Below, piece after piece: positions 23,041 through 35,640 of a stretch of 64,000 nt of DNA (position 1 is its first letter; each line of letters opens with the position of its first letter). The position numbers were made by a program, and so were the translations under genes. The DNA lies in assembly GCF_003576645.1 (NCBI RefSeq), contig NC_044920.1:5369421-5433420 (forward strand). The letters are read 5' to 3'. The notes beneath the pieces were generated by a model. That model ran no database searches, was not told the origin of the DNA, and worked only from the letters and a program-made list of their open reading frames with translations. This stretch comes from Ipomoea triloba (Eukaryota; Streptophyta; Magnoliopsida; Solanales; Convolvulaceae).

Positions 23041-23696
23041 CTAGTGAAGAGAATTGGTGCTGCAACTGCCCTTGAGACTAGGGCTACTGGCATAACTTAT
23101 ACTTTTTCTCCATGTATTGCGGTATTTTCACAATCTCTATCTTGAACATTTCTTCACAATATAAGTTAAATCATATTGATTCCTCTCTCAAGACCGTGTT
23201 TACTTTAATTAGTTTTTCTTTCTCTAAACTTTTATTTTCATTTTCTATTTTTAAAATTGGTTCCTGTATTGTTCTCTCCATATAATAGGTTTTATAAATT
23301 TTTGGTTGGTCTGGTATGAAATCGTCTCATTTAATTCTTAAATAAAAATATAATACTTTTCTAAAATCATTTTTTAAAAAAGTATTATAATTCCATTAAA
23401 AAGAAATTATACATCATCAGTTCATCACTTTTTTGTTTTTTTTTGTTAAAAAAAATCTTTATTTAGTAAATGCAGATCATTTCTGTTTCCATCCAATTTG
23501 AATATGAATCCTAATAAAGGGAGAGACCAATTATTTGACTAATGTTTGAAAACAGAAGGGATAATAGTTGATTGAACGTATATCCTATGAAATGCGAGCT
23601 TTTGGTGAAACTTCAATGTCAAATTTAATGAAAATCTTTATGATTATTATTATTATTATTTTTTTATATAAAAGGTATGCAGAGATCCAAGGTGTA

Positions 23697-24240
23697 ACAT
23701 GTAAAACAATCGGATACGGAGAAACTTGTGAAAGTTTTTATAAAACAAGCTACACGTTATTACCAGCATAAACTATGGTTAACATGAATAAACTCATTTT
23801 GAAAAATTCATTTTGGACAAATGCATGCATATATTCCTAACAAAGTTTGAAATTTGTGTTTTTCAAATTCGTTCAATCTCACCATTGTTACAAAAATTTA
23901 TTAGTTATAACTTTAGACAAATATATTTAAAAGAAAATGATCATTTTAGTTCTTCAATTACGCTATAATAAAAAATTATGTTTTTTAGTTATACATATGA
24001 CCTTAATTAAAACCTAAACCATATTAAATCCTAAACCATAAACCCCTTCTCTGCCCCTAAGTCCGCCACCCGCCTTCGCCCGAGTTTATAAATTATATGA
24101 ATGTTTAAATGCGTATGATTAATGTATGAATGAATGTCAGAAACGAATTTTGGATTAATATGTTTTATCCAGCCCTCCGTGACTTATTATTGTATTCGTT
24201 GCTCAGCTCCTTCTAGAGTTGAGTTCACTAGTAATATCTG
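23697..24240 (+). repeat. Dispersed repeat B, copy 1
   Basis: This begins at the broken end of the GH3 fragment and matches pieces of 27490-28580, including ACTTGTGAAAGTTTTTATAA (about 23725 and 27521) and the tail TGACTAGTAATATCTG-like block. No coding potential was recognised. Confidence 0.6.
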
Positions 24241-24574
24241 GTAGGGACAGAGCTAGAAAATTATTTGAGTGGGATGAAATTTAAATGACAATAGAAATGT
24301 CAATTACAAAATATCAAACAGTCATAATAAGGTTAAAATGCAAAATACATTATAAATTTCAATATAATATTTTTGATAAATTATAAGATAGTTAAATTTG
24401 AAGCCAAAAATATACTTGAGTGGGGTGAAAATGTGAAAAAAATATTTATGACGAAATATAAAACATAATAAATTAGATAAAATAATTTGAATAACACTAT
24501 ATTCATAAATATTTTTAATTTTTAATTTTTTAATTATATTAACTTTAAATTTTTCTAAATTAACTCGAATACAA
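24241..24574. other. AT-rich spacer, no gene seen
   Basis: Low-complexity AT-rich sequence with no supported ORF. A minus ORF here runs into the TA tract and is an artefact of it. Confidence 0.5.
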
Positions 24575-24651
<77 letters not shown>

Positions 24652-25200
24652 AAAATCCTCCAAAACGAAATCCTATTTCCTGGCCAAAATATTGTACATT
24701 AAGACAATTAAAACAATAAAATAATATTAAAATAATAAAATAATATTAAAACACGAAATCCTATAACATCAAAACATTGTTATACATTAGGATTATTACA
24801 TTGTTATAATCTATCTATATATATATATATATATATATAAACAAAATCCTCCAAAACGAAATCTTATTTCCCGCCCAAAATATTGTACATTAAAACAATA
24901 AAATAATATTAAAAGTACAGTAATATTAAAACACGAAATCCTATAACATCAAAACATTGTTATGCATTAGGATTAGTACATTGTTATAATCTATATCTAT
25001 ATCTATATAAAAACAAAATCCCCCAAAACGAAATCCTATCTCCCGCCCAAAATATTGTACATTAAAACAATAAAATAATATTAAAAGTACAATAATATTA
25101 AAACACGAAATCCTATAACATCAAAACATTATTATGCATTAGGATTAGTACATTGTTATAATCTATACTATATATAAAAACAAAATCCTCACTTTAAGCT
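24575..25200 (+). repeat. Tandem array of about 180-200-bp units
   Basis: Three units, each with a TA/CTAT run then ACAAAATCCTCCAAAACGAA and ending ACATTGTTATAATCTATA, start near 24575, 24810 and 24985. A fourth partial unit begins near 25170. The first carries a long (TA)n expansion. Confidence 0.75.
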
Positions 25201-25500
25201 TCCTGCCCAAAACAGTCCTACAATATTTATGATGCGATTATTTCTTATTTTCCTATTCGTTGTACAATTCTACATTACAATTCCTATTGTATCACAATTC
25301 TACATTACAATTCCTATTGTATCACAATTCTACATTACAATTCCTATCATATAAAAACAAAATCCTCACTTTAAGCTTCCCGTCCAAAACAGTCTGCGAT
25401 TATTTCCTATTTTCCTATTCGTTGTACAATTCTACATTACAATTCCTATCATACTACAATTCTATCGTAATAAGATACAACCTTATATAAATCCCTAATC
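25200..25500 (+). repeat. Short duplicated block with 29-bp subrepeats
   Basis: CACTTTAAGCTTCC blocks at about 25190 and 25366 are each followed by copies of ACAATTCTACATTACAATTC. The 76-aa ORF at 25260-25490 is made of these subrepeats and is not a gene. Confidence 0.7.
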
Positions 25501-26145
25501 CTATATTGTGAACATTAAAAAAGAAACGCAGAACGCAGTGCAATTATTCCAGACCTCTCCACTTTCAAATCTGTAAATTCTGTTGCTGCGATCAAGATAT
25601 TGTTTTATTTAATATTGCTCAATTGTATATTGTTTTATTTAATAGGAATAAAATCATGGTCATGTTTGGCCATATTGCTTATTTTGTATTTATTGTTATA
25701 CATTTTTTATGTTGTTAGTATGCTGCCTTTTTTTTTTTTTTTTTTGAGTCTTTTAAGCTTTTTCTTGGTTTTTTAAATTTCATGATCTTCCTTAGAGAAC
25801 TTTTATCCATTTAGAAACACATGTTCAAATTCAAAAATTTTAGATCGTTAAAGGCTCCCGAAGGAGTGGATAGCAATCAGCTAGTTGGTAAATTCTTCTT
25901 AAAATTTTGTTCTATACTGAATGTGTTCTATACTGCACAAAATAATATTATTAATTAATTGGTAAAAAAAATTAATAAAGTTTAATTGGTAACAAAATTT
26001 TATTTACCAAATTATGAGAAAAACTAAACCATTATAATTGTGAGAATAATGAAAACAAATTCGGCCTAATTTTATAAGAAAAAATAATTTATTAATTATT
26101 ATTTACACCAATAATAATAATTCAAATACTTATCTATACTACTAT
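25501..26145. other. AT-rich spacer, no gene seen
   Basis: No ORF or RNA gene is supported. A T run at about 25732-25744 is the only notable feature. Confidence 0.5.
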
Positions 26146-26890
26146 TAATAAATATAAAATAATCCTTTGTAAAATTCCCGCCCAAACAATAGTAAAGATA
26201 AAATAGAAAAGAAAACTGATTTTACTAATTGATTGAAAATATAAAAAGATTCTAACGAAAAAAGAAATGGAAATTAGGCAAATTGGAAAGGAAAAGGACA
26301 TTACTAATTGACTGAAAATTATTGTTCAAAAACTTTAAAAAAGTTAATTACACTTTCCTTTTGAAAACTTTAAATTATTTAAACTTGAAAAAAATTAATC
26401 AAACATGGATTCTTAGATTATTTATAATAATTATAATTAATTCATTCAAATATCGAGGAGCAAGAAAAAACTAAATGCGATACAGTGAACATGAATATAC
26501 TTAAGTTATAAAAGTATAATTACACATATATTAGTGTAATTGACTATTAATAATTGCCTAATAATTATTATGATAATTAAATTAAATATTGGTTGTTGAA
26601 TTTATTTTTATAATAATTATAATTAAATTATTTCTAATTTTTCCCATATTTATTTTAGTAATAATATAATTACATAAGTCATATTAAATATTGATCTTTT
26701 TAAGATAATTGTAGACAAACAAGTCATATATTATTCAATTAATTCAGTAATACTTTTGCATATGCACGAATCTTATAATCAAATAAATGTACATGTTCAA
26801 TATTAAATTTTTTTATAATTTTATCTTTATTTTTATTATCTAAATATATAATAAAAAATTTATCTGTGCATCGCACGGGTAATTGGACAA
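26146..26890 (+). repeat. Helitron-like repeat without LINE insert
   Basis: It begins TCTATACTACTATTAATAAA and ends near ATCTGTGCATCGCACGGGTA, with the GTGC...GCAC hairpin style of Helitron 3' ends. Its right 440 bases match the flanks of LINE-A, giving the order of the interrupted copy. No Rep/helicase ORF. Confidence 0.5.
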
Positions 26891-27489
26891 TTATTTGCTA
26901 TAATTCAAGTAAGGAAAACATTAGAAAACATAATCTGTCAAACAAATTTCATCAATTGCGCTATATAATATTTGATGTTATAATTTATATAATTGTATAT
27001 CAATCCAAATATTCTTAAAATATTATAGCAAATACTAGTAAGTAATACAATTCCTATCCCTAATACAATTGCAAATAAGAGTACGGCGTATTCAATTTAG
27101 AGTTTTAATGACTTTTGTAGATTTTTTAATATAATTTTTTTTTAAAAAAATCTATAAATATTTGTCCTACGGATATTTATAAACTTTTACAAAGTTGATG
27201 AAAATTTAAAAGATTCTAGAAATGTTTACAAAAACTCTACAAAAGTCAATTAAAATTCATCGCTTTTAAAAGTCTTTGAAAGTTTTTAAAAAAGTCTTGA
27301 TTGAATACACCCGCTTTAGTTTAGGATTTAATTTTCAATTTTTAAGGGTCAACAGTATTAAATGCGTTTGTCCCTAAAATTACTAGCCGAACTCTAAATT
27401 AGAGAAATTCAACCAATTACATTCAAATAGTCTAAAATATCATCAAATATTTCTTTGTAAATGCAACACAACAATCTCATGGATGTGAT
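26891..27489. other. AT-rich spacer, no gene seen
   Basis: No supported ORF. A weak local repetition of AAAAGTCTTTGAAAGTTTTT-type motifs appears at 27160-27300. Confidence 0.45.
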
Positions 27490-28580
27490 GCCAAACATGT
27501 AATACAATCTGATACATAGAAACTTGTGAAAGTTTTTATAAAACAAGCTACACGTTATATTACAAGCATAAACTATGTTCAACATGAACAAAATCATTTT
27601 GAGAAATTCATTTTTGACAAATGCATTTTTGACTTATGTGCTTCTCAAATTTGTTTGTCTTCACCATCTTTAAAACCAAAAATTTACTAGTTATAACTTT
27701 ATACAAATATATTTAAAAGAAAATACCATTTTAATCTCTCGTTATAATAATAAATTTAAACTATCAAAACAAATTGTATCATGCATATATAATTTTATAC
27801 CATAAAATTGTTACTTTAAAAAAAAAAATATTTTTTTTAATGTTTTTTGTTTTTAGTCAAAACACATATCTAGTATTATGTCTCTTTCCAAGCTTCAAAT
27901 GCAAGTATAAAATGTAGTATAAAATGTAAGAAAGGTACATCAAATCTGTACTAGTCTAGTCAGTATACTAGATCGAATAGTCTGCACAATCTGTAAATAG
28001 TATCTATACTATATACGCAAAAGGAACTTCAAGGATTCGAGTCGGGACACCAGCAATCTTTTCACTTAAGAGCTCAAGAAGCTCAACGTCACTAAGATCA
28101 GCTACTGCCATTGACTCAAGCACCGGAGAAACCAATAGAGGCAACCTGCGATGAACAGTGGAGGGCAACTATTGGCGATTGTGACGAAACTCTTCTCCAA
28201 TACAAAATTCGCCGGAGCAACCAATGGGGGCAACCGGCGATGAACAGCGAAGGGCGGCGATTATGAGGAATCTCGGAATCTCTTCTCCAATATTACTACT
28301 AAAAATATTTCTAACACCATTTGACTCAAGAAGGTACTCACCAAACCGTAATTGTCAACCTAATTTACTAAACATATTCACTCTGATTATCCAGACACAT
28401 CCTGAGATTTCAAGCCTGAATCTTGAAACTAGTATTTCAATTTAAAAAAAAAGAATTAAGTATTTTTCCACCTCGAATCATATCCTGCCACGTAGCATTA
28501 ATCCAGTCCTCTATATCCTATTATTGTGTTCATTGCTGAGCTCCTTCCAAAGTTGATGAGTTGACTAGTAATATCTGCAC
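27490..28580 (+). repeat. Dispersed repeat B, copy 2 with unrelated middle
   Basis: The ends match 23697-24240. The middle (about 27800-28480) differs and includes a more GC-balanced patch with two related CGGAGAAACCAATAG/CGGAGCAACCAATGG pieces (about 28120 and 28211). The 73-aa ORF at 28224-28445 is unsupported. Confidence 0.5.
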
Positions 28581-29230
28581 GTGACATGTAACCTAACCTG
28601 TAAGTAATCGTTCCAACAATGTTTAGTAGTGGTTGAATAGATCCTTAAAATGTATTCCATTTTAAGGTTGTAAGTGCATAAATGATTATATGTTTTATTA
28701 TTTATTGGCTAAACTATTTGTCAAAACAAACTTTAGTTTATTTTATGTAATTTTAGGTTGGTCTTATCATCTGGATCATCATACAGACTTTGAAGTTATT
28801 TTGCAACTGAACTATTCTAGAAGGATCTGTTTGAGCCAGAGCAGTCAACAGTCCATATGAGATTTTATAACATATTACTTTTATGTGGGTAGCATATTTT
28901 GGCAGATTTTATAATGAGTGGCTCTCATTAATTAAGGTCGTTTTAATAGCTACATTTTCGAATGGTGGTTATGTGAGCTAACACTATATAAGGCATTAGA
29001 TTGAAGGTAGTTTTACACACTTCATGCTTTGAAAATTCAGCAATTAAATTCGTGTGTTCTGAGAAGTGTTACGTGGTCTAATAAATTATTATTTTAAAAT
29101 TGTCATGTTTTACCAAACATTAACTTATAACTTATTTGTAATTTAAAATAAGGTATAAGCTCTCAAATAAACTTTATTAATGGGAGGAAGACGACTAATA
29201 ATATATCTAAATAATTACATAGGCAACTGG
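28581..29230. other. Spacer left of the Copia element
   Basis: No gene recognised. The last bases (about 29180-29235) should be the continuation of the RNase H relic at 43647, because the Copia element inserted between them. Confidence 0.4.
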
Positions 29231-29235
29231 AAATG

Positions 29236-30026
29236 TGAAATTGTATTGTGGGTCTTGAATGTACAATTTAGCTAAAAGTTCCAACTTTATTTTAAAGGAA
29301 ATATTTATCTGAAAGAAATAAACTATAAAAAACAGATAAATAAACAACAAGAAAATAAAGCGATAAAAAGGAACCAGACACCAGAATTGATCACGCAGTT
29401 CGGAGCTTCACTCCTACATCTGCGGGGCACTTCACGTCAGCCCAATCCACTAGATGATCACAAGGGTTACAAGGAGTCTAACCACAACCATCCTATACTA
29501 ATGGTTACAAAAACAAACTCCTAGCTAAGCCTTCCTCATCTTGGAGCTAACACTGTGCAGTACATCATGATTCACCAACACGGCTGAATCTTCAAGCAAC
29601 CAGAGATAAGAACAAGTGAAGAACTGTAGAGAAACCAATATGAAAACCTCTTTATAGAATCTGATTCGTGAGAGCAATGGGAGTGGGATTTAGAATAATA
29701 AAATGGCGTATTGAATCCCATGTAATAGAGCTATATTTATAGCCAAGCCATTAACCAACCTTCCCTTAATGTTTGCAGCTGAAAACCACTCCAAATAAGG
29801 ATAAGCCATAGGATTAGATCAGAGTAAAGTGAGGATCATGATGACTGAATTCTGATTTGAATAAATCCTGTCCACTGGACTACTCGCTGGCGCTGCTCTA
29901 GAGTACGTGAGAAAAAACTGCTTTTAACCAAGAAAACGGACCAACCTACCTAATAACACCTTATGTTTTTGACTAATAATTAAGCCAATAAAAAAGGGTC
30001 CAAAGAGTATCCTTTGTACACTAACA
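29236..30026 (-). repeat. Copia 3' LTR
   Basis: 791 bp, bordered by TG and CA. Matches 42856-43646 along its full length with about eight substitutions by eye, mostly transitions. On the minus strand it starts TGTTAGTGTACAAAGG. Confidence 0.93.
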
Positions 30027-30042
30027 AACTCCCCCTTTGGCA
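30027..30042 (-). other. Copia polypurine tract
   Basis: On the minus strand CCAAAGGGGGAGTT lies directly against the 3' LTR. It fits the plus-strand primer of a Copia element. Confidence 0.75.
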
Positions 30043-30569
30043 ATTATTTGTCAAAAACCTACACAAATACAAAATTGGGGCATGCATACGAGAAAACTCA
30101 TTTTTATTAAAGTGCCACCAATTTATATTTGTTTACAAAGACATCCCGCAAAAGTAGACAGAAACAGCTCAAACTAGGGACAACTGCCAGCAACTTAGCT
30201 CATAACTCATCATGGACTGGATTGACTTCACAACACACAACACATGTTCAACCAAGGAAACATATAGCCATAGATCACACATAACACAACAATCACATAA
30301 CACATTAAGCACATAACATATTTAAAGCCAAAACACTTATCAGAAAAGCAAAGCAACATCTTGATTATCAACACAGAACTAGCAAGAAGAGTCAACCGGA
30401 TCATAATGAGCCATACAAAAACAAAAACAAGTTGCTAAAGTTGCTCCCCCTAACACCTTATTCTCCCCCTTTGTTGACAAAAAATTGTCAAAGTGATCAT
30501 CTATTCGTTGACTGGGGAACCTGACGGAGTGCCCTCATCATCCTGTGAAAGGCCTTCAACATCTAGATC
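30043..30569. other. Copia non-coding region after the env-like ORF
   Basis: No ORF. The minus strand has a second purine-rich AAAGGGGGAG-like stretch near 30465-30475. Multiple PPT-like tracts are known from Sireviruses. Confidence 0.55.
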
Positions 30570-31591
30570 TTACGAAGCAAGCTGTTCCTCTAAGGCATTA
30601 ATTTGACGATGAGTCGCGATCAGCTTAGGTTCTGTAGCAGCAATAACATCTTGAAGTGAAGAAACCGCCGATTTAAGATTATCCAGAGTAGCTTGATAAA
30701 AAGCAGCCTGACTTTTTAGCTGGACCAGAACTGAAGCAGAGACAGGAGTAGAGGCAGAAGGGGCTGCAGATGATCCCGAATGAGTTTCCTGAGGAGGAGG
30801 CACTGGATAAAAAACTGGTGCAGTAAGAAGGGATGCACGATCATCATAATGAGTGCCTGAGTAAAGTCTAGCATCCGTAGAGAACTTGGCAGATGCAGTT
30901 TTGATGGGCTCATTGGGATAGGGCTTAAACCCTTGAGATTTCAGAATACCAAGCAGAAGGCATGGATATGGCAAGTGAACCTTAGACTCTTTCAGGGGAG
31001 TAAATGACATAACGTGATCGAAGATAATCGTCCCCAGATCAACACCCATATGGTTGCGAATTTTGTAGATCAAATTTGCCATCTTAGGTGTAACAACATG
31101 CCGTGAAGCATTGGGCAGCCAGTTGTGCGATGCAAATCGAAATAGCACGGAATAAACTGTTGTCAGGAGATGAGATTGGATATCACCTTGCGGCCATTCA
31201 GTAAGCTGAGCATGAGTCAAGGCAGACGCCAAGAAATCCAGGGCAGGTTCATAGGGCTCCTCAATCTCAGACCTGTGGAGATAAGCATTGATAATAGAAG
31301 GACTGAAGTCATACCAAGTGTTGCGCACGAAAATCTTGTGGAACAGAGGAGAGAAATCCAGAGCAGTCTCAGACGTCAAATTGACATAAATTTCGGGAGT
31401 GAGCCATTCAGAGTAGGATCCGACATTCTGAAGAGTATGAAGCAGATTCTGATCACGAAGTAGAGAAATCACATTGCACTTCCGGACATAGTGGTCAATG
31501 TCAATGATCCGCTCAACAATTAGATCCCGCTTAATATCTGTGTCCCAATTTGTAAGCAACGAGGGACACCTCAGGATAGGTTTGAAAGGCT
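30570..31591 (-). pseudogene. Copia env-like ORF, C-terminal half
   Basis: The 329-aa open stretch carries the block 'YVNLTSETALDFSP' and 'FVRNTWYDFSPSIINAYLHR', which I associate with the plant 'putative transposon protein' domain found in Sirevirus third ORFs. It ends in a Ser/Ala-rich segment and a heptad-like helix ('LKSQAAFYQATLDNLKSAV'). It has no signal peptide or obvious fusion peptide, so 'envelope-like' is only a positional name. The ORF is cut off from its N-terminal half by the solo LTR at 31597-36283. Function of this ORF class is unknown. Confidence 0.7.
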
Positions 31592-33317
31592 TAGGCTGTA
31601 ACCCCTCGGTTTTTCCGACAAAGTTAGGGTTCGAAAAATATTTTTTTTTTAAGCTATAATATTTATGAGGTGATCTCTCGGTACTTCAGAAGGATTTTTA
31701 TAAGTGAGACTAGTTATTAACAAGCTGCGATCTACGTACCGGTCACGAACCGTAAAATGTTAAAGGATGCTTATACAGTTCGAATTTTCCTAAAGATTTG
31801 ATTATTAAGTATGATACGATTAAGCCTGAACTTCTAGTTAGTTCAAGTGAAAATTTAAACGGACTGTAAGGGGTAAAATTGTTACGGACCTTGTACCTAT
31901 ATTTCGCGAGATACCGAAAAATTCTCAATTTTAGTGGTTATCGACGAGATTATTTCTAGGATAATTTTGGTGTTAGAATTTTCTCGAATTAAGTTATAAT
32001 CCTCCGAACTTTCATCTGATTTAACCCCAAACTGGCAAAGTGAATTTCTACTCCTTAAGATCTACCATGGGGAGTTGACAAGTGGCACTCCTAATTACCA
32101 CATGGTGGAGGTAATTAATGCATGTCATAAGAGGTATGGGAATGTTGCACTTGTTTCTTAAACATCAAGCAAAACTCACCATCATCCCCTCTCTCCTACT
32201 CCTAAGTTCGAAAATCATAAGGGAAAAAGGAAGAAGAAAGAAAAACTTAGTCTTCCACTTTGTGATCAAGAACTCCTAAGCATCTCTTCAACTCAAGTGC
32301 TCTAGTGTAGGTAAGACTTTGGTTTTGTTCGGTTAAATCTTTCCTAGAGCTTAAGTCTAAACTAAAGGTTCATGAAAATGTGGTTATTATGGTGATTTTG
32401 TTTAGGATCTTCGGTGAAAAGTTTGAAGGAGAAGATCACCATCTTTCTACGGTTTAAAAATCTTCTTGAGTGGTAAGGAATCCCTTAAGTTGGTTTAGTC
32501 ACTTGAAGGTGATCAAATGCTAGTAAATTATGTGACTAAGAATTTTATGTGAAAATTATGTGTTAAGTTTATGGATCTACAAGTTGGCTCAAAGGAACTA
32601 CACTTTAATGTTTAGTAATTTTTGGTATGCATGTTCATAGTTAATTTATGCATGTATATGTTGTGTTTATGTCCATATAGGCTTATACTTGTGAAGATAT
32701 TGGAAAAAAAAATCAAGATAGTCTCTGGCAGTAACTTCCGAGATTTATTGGGAAAAATTGGTAAGGTATTTTGATCCTATTTTTTTTAGACATGTAGTTC
32801 TATAAGTGCAGAACTTGCATATAAAATTTCATAATTATTGGAGTAGTATAAGTATGGTTTTCGAATTTTCTTCCAAAACTGGTCCAGAGAGAAAAATTCT
32901 GGACAGCGCACTGCCAAGGTCAAAAATGGAATTTTCTGTGTTTATTCGCGGATCAAAATGACCAAAACTTTTTATGGACATCAAGTACTATAACTTGGGG
33001 TTCTACCATAAAAATTTCAAGTGAAAAAGAGTTCGGGAACTATTTTTACCGGTTCAATCTTTCGGACTGCGCCAAGCTGAAATTTTCTGAAAAGGAATGG
33101 TTAGAAACAATTTTGACAAAAATATTTTGTAACAAAAATAGTAGCGAAATTTTGGAATGTCACAACCAATTTGGAAGAAAAATCATGTTTTTAAGAAATA
33201 AGTGTAACCCTTGTCACTTGGAATTTCATAACGAAAAATCATTAACCAATACGTGTATTTTGGAAACACAAGTGAGCATGTATGATAATTTTTGAGTCGT
33301 CATGTGATTATAATAAA

Positions 33318-35640
33318 TGGTGAGATGTCTTTGTATGATTAATTCATACTGCAGAGTGAAGTCTATTCACTGAGTGAATGGTGAGATGTCTTTGTATGAT
33401 TAATTCATACTGCAGTGCGAAGTCTATTCGCTGAGTGAATGGTGAGATGTCTTTGTATGATTAATTCATACTGCAGAGCGAAGTCTATTCGCTGAGNCAA
33501 TTTGTAAGCAACGAGGGACACCTCAGGATAGGTTTGAAAGGCTTAGGCTGTAACCCCTCGGTTTTTCCGACAAAGTTAGGGTTCGAAAAATATTTTTTTT
33601 TTAAGCTATAATATTTATGAGGTGATCTCTCGGTACTTCAGAAGGATTTTTATAAGTGAGACTAGTTATTAACAAGCTGCGATCTACGTACCGGTCACGA
33701 ACCGTAAAATGTTAAAGGATGCTTATACAGTTCGAATTTTCCTAAAGATTTGATTATTAAGTATGATACGATTAAGCCTGAACTTCTAGTTAGTTCAAGT
33801 GAAAATTTAAACGGACTGTAAGGGGTAAAATTGTTACGGACCTTGTACCTATATTTCGCGAGATACCGAAAAATTCTCAATTTTAGTGGTTATCGACGAG
33901 ATTATTTCTAGGATAATTTTGGTGTTAGAATTTTCTCGAATTAAGTTATAATCCTCCGAACTTTCATCTGATTTAACCCCAAACTGGCAAAGTGAATTTC
34001 TACTCCTTAAGATCTACCATGGGGAGTTGACAAGTGGCACTCCTAATTACCACATGGTGGAGGTAATTAATGCATGTCATAAGAGGTATGGGAATGTTGC
34101 ACTTGTTTCTTAAACATCAAGCAAAACTCACCATCATCCCCTCTCTCCTACTCCTAAGTTCGAAAATCATAAGGGAAAAAGGAAGAAGAAAGAAAAACTT
34201 AGTCTTCCACTTTGTGATCAAGAACTCCTAAGCATCTCTTCAACTCAAGTGCTCTAGTGTAGGTAAGACTTTGGTTTTGTTCGGTTAAATCTTTCCTAGA
34301 GCTTAAGTCTAAACTAAAGGTTCATGAAAATGTGGTTATTATGGTGATTTTGTTTAGGATCTTCGGTGAAAAGTTTGAAGGAGAAGATCACCATCTTTCT
34401 ACGGTTTAAAAATCTTCTTGAGTGGTAAGGAATCCCTTAAGTTGGTTTAGTCACTTGAAGGTGATCAAATGCTAGTAAATTATGTGACTAAGAATTTTAT
34501 GTGAAAATTATGTGTTAAGTTTATGGATCTACAAGTTGGCTCAAAGGAACTACACTTTAATGTTTAGTAATTTTTGGTATGCATGTTCATAGTTAATTTA
34601 TGCATGTATATGTTGTGTTTATGTCCATATAGGCTTATACTTGTGAAGATATTGGAAAAAAAAATCAAGATAGTCTCTGGCAGTAACTTCCGAGATTTAT
34701 TGGGAAAAATTGGTAAGGTATTTTGATCCTATTTTTTTTAGACATGTAGTTCTATAAGTGCAGAACTTGCATATAAAATTTCATAATTATTGGAGTAGTA
34801 TAAGTATGGTTTTCGAATTTTCTTCCAAAACTGGTCCAGAGAGAAAAATTCTGGACAGCGCACTGCCAAGGTCAAAAATGGAATTTTCTGTGTTTATTCG
34901 CGGATCAAAATGACCAAAACTTTTTATGGACATCAAGTACTATAACTTGGGGTTCTACCATAAAAATTTCAAGTGAAAAAGAGTTCGGGAACTATTTTTA
35001 CCGGTTCAATCTTTCGGACTGCGCCAAGCTGAAATTTTCTGAAAAGGAATGGTTAGAAACAATTTTGACAAAAATATTTTGTAACAAAAATAGTAGCGAA
35101 ATTTTGGAATGTCACAACCAATTTGGAAGAAAAATCATGTTTTTAAGAAATAAGTGTAACCCTTGTCACTTGGAATTTCATAACGAAAAATCATTAACCA
35201 ATACGTGTATTTTGGAAACACAAGTGAGCATGTATGATAATTTTTGAGTCGTCATGTGATTATAATAAATGGTGAGATGTCTTTGTATGATTAATTCATA
35301 CTGCAGAGTGAAGTCTATTCACTGAGTGAATGGTGAGATGTCTTTGTATGATTAATTCATACTGCAGAGCGAAGTCTATTCGCTGAGTGAATGGTGAGAT
35401 GTCTTTGTATGATTAATTCATACTGCAGAGCGAAGTCTATTCGTTGAGTGAATGGTGAGATGTCTTTGTATGATTAATTCATACTGCAGAGCGAAGTCTA
35501 TTCGCTGAGAGAATAGTGAGATGTCTTTGTATGATTGAGTCATACTGCAGAGCGAAGTCTATTCGCTGAGAGAATTAGTGAGATGTTTTTGTATGATTAA
35601 TTCATTCTGCAGAGCGAAGTCTATTCGCTGAGAGGAAAAA
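33318..35640 (+). repeat. 61-bp tandem repeats with hairpin in the solo LTR
   Basis: About six units at 35266-35640 (three more, the duplicated left contig end, at 33318-33496). Each contains TATGATTAATTCATA and AGCGAAGTCTATTCGCT, both able to form short hairpins. The first unit has AGTGAA/TTCACT in place of AGCGAA/TTCGCT. Bases between 33497 and 35265 are not part of the array. Confidence 0.85.
33498..35448. other. Assembly duplicate of 31546-33496
   Basis: Sequence right of the N at 33497 restarts at the base equal to 31546, at a constant offset of 1952, and continues through the left contig's end. The repeat includes about 50 bases of Copia ORF outside the LTR plus the target duplication, which a real LTR duplication would not carry. 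Small ORFs at 31743/33695 and 33113/35065 are identical for this reason. Confidence 0.93.

Larger units (their letters stand above)
20888..23694 (+). pseudogene. GH3 beta-glucosidase pseudogene fragment (duplicate of 46525-48375)
   Basis: The fragment starts inside the first long intron and stops 17 bases into exon 3. It contains exon 2 (23031-23121), coding for the '[19 protein letters not shown]' block typical of plant GH3 exo-glucanases. The first bases of exon 3 ('VCRDP') at about 23678-23694 are followed by unrelated sequence. Exon 2 ends GCG|GTATTT, so its donor is intact, unlike the main copy. The fragment also carries a LINE tail insert, an 83-bp minisatellite array and a triplicated splice acceptor. 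It has no exon 1 and no catalytic part, so it is a dead duplicate. Confidence 0.85.

Noticed and set aside
28224..28445. 73-aa ORF next to a GC-balanced patch
   Set aside because: No domain and no codon bias; it lies within a dispersed repeat whose other copy lacks it.
33695..35247. Small ORFs identical to those at 31743-31928 and 33113-33295
   Set aside because: They lie in the assembly duplicate; their identity is not evidence of conservation, and they encode nothing recognisable.
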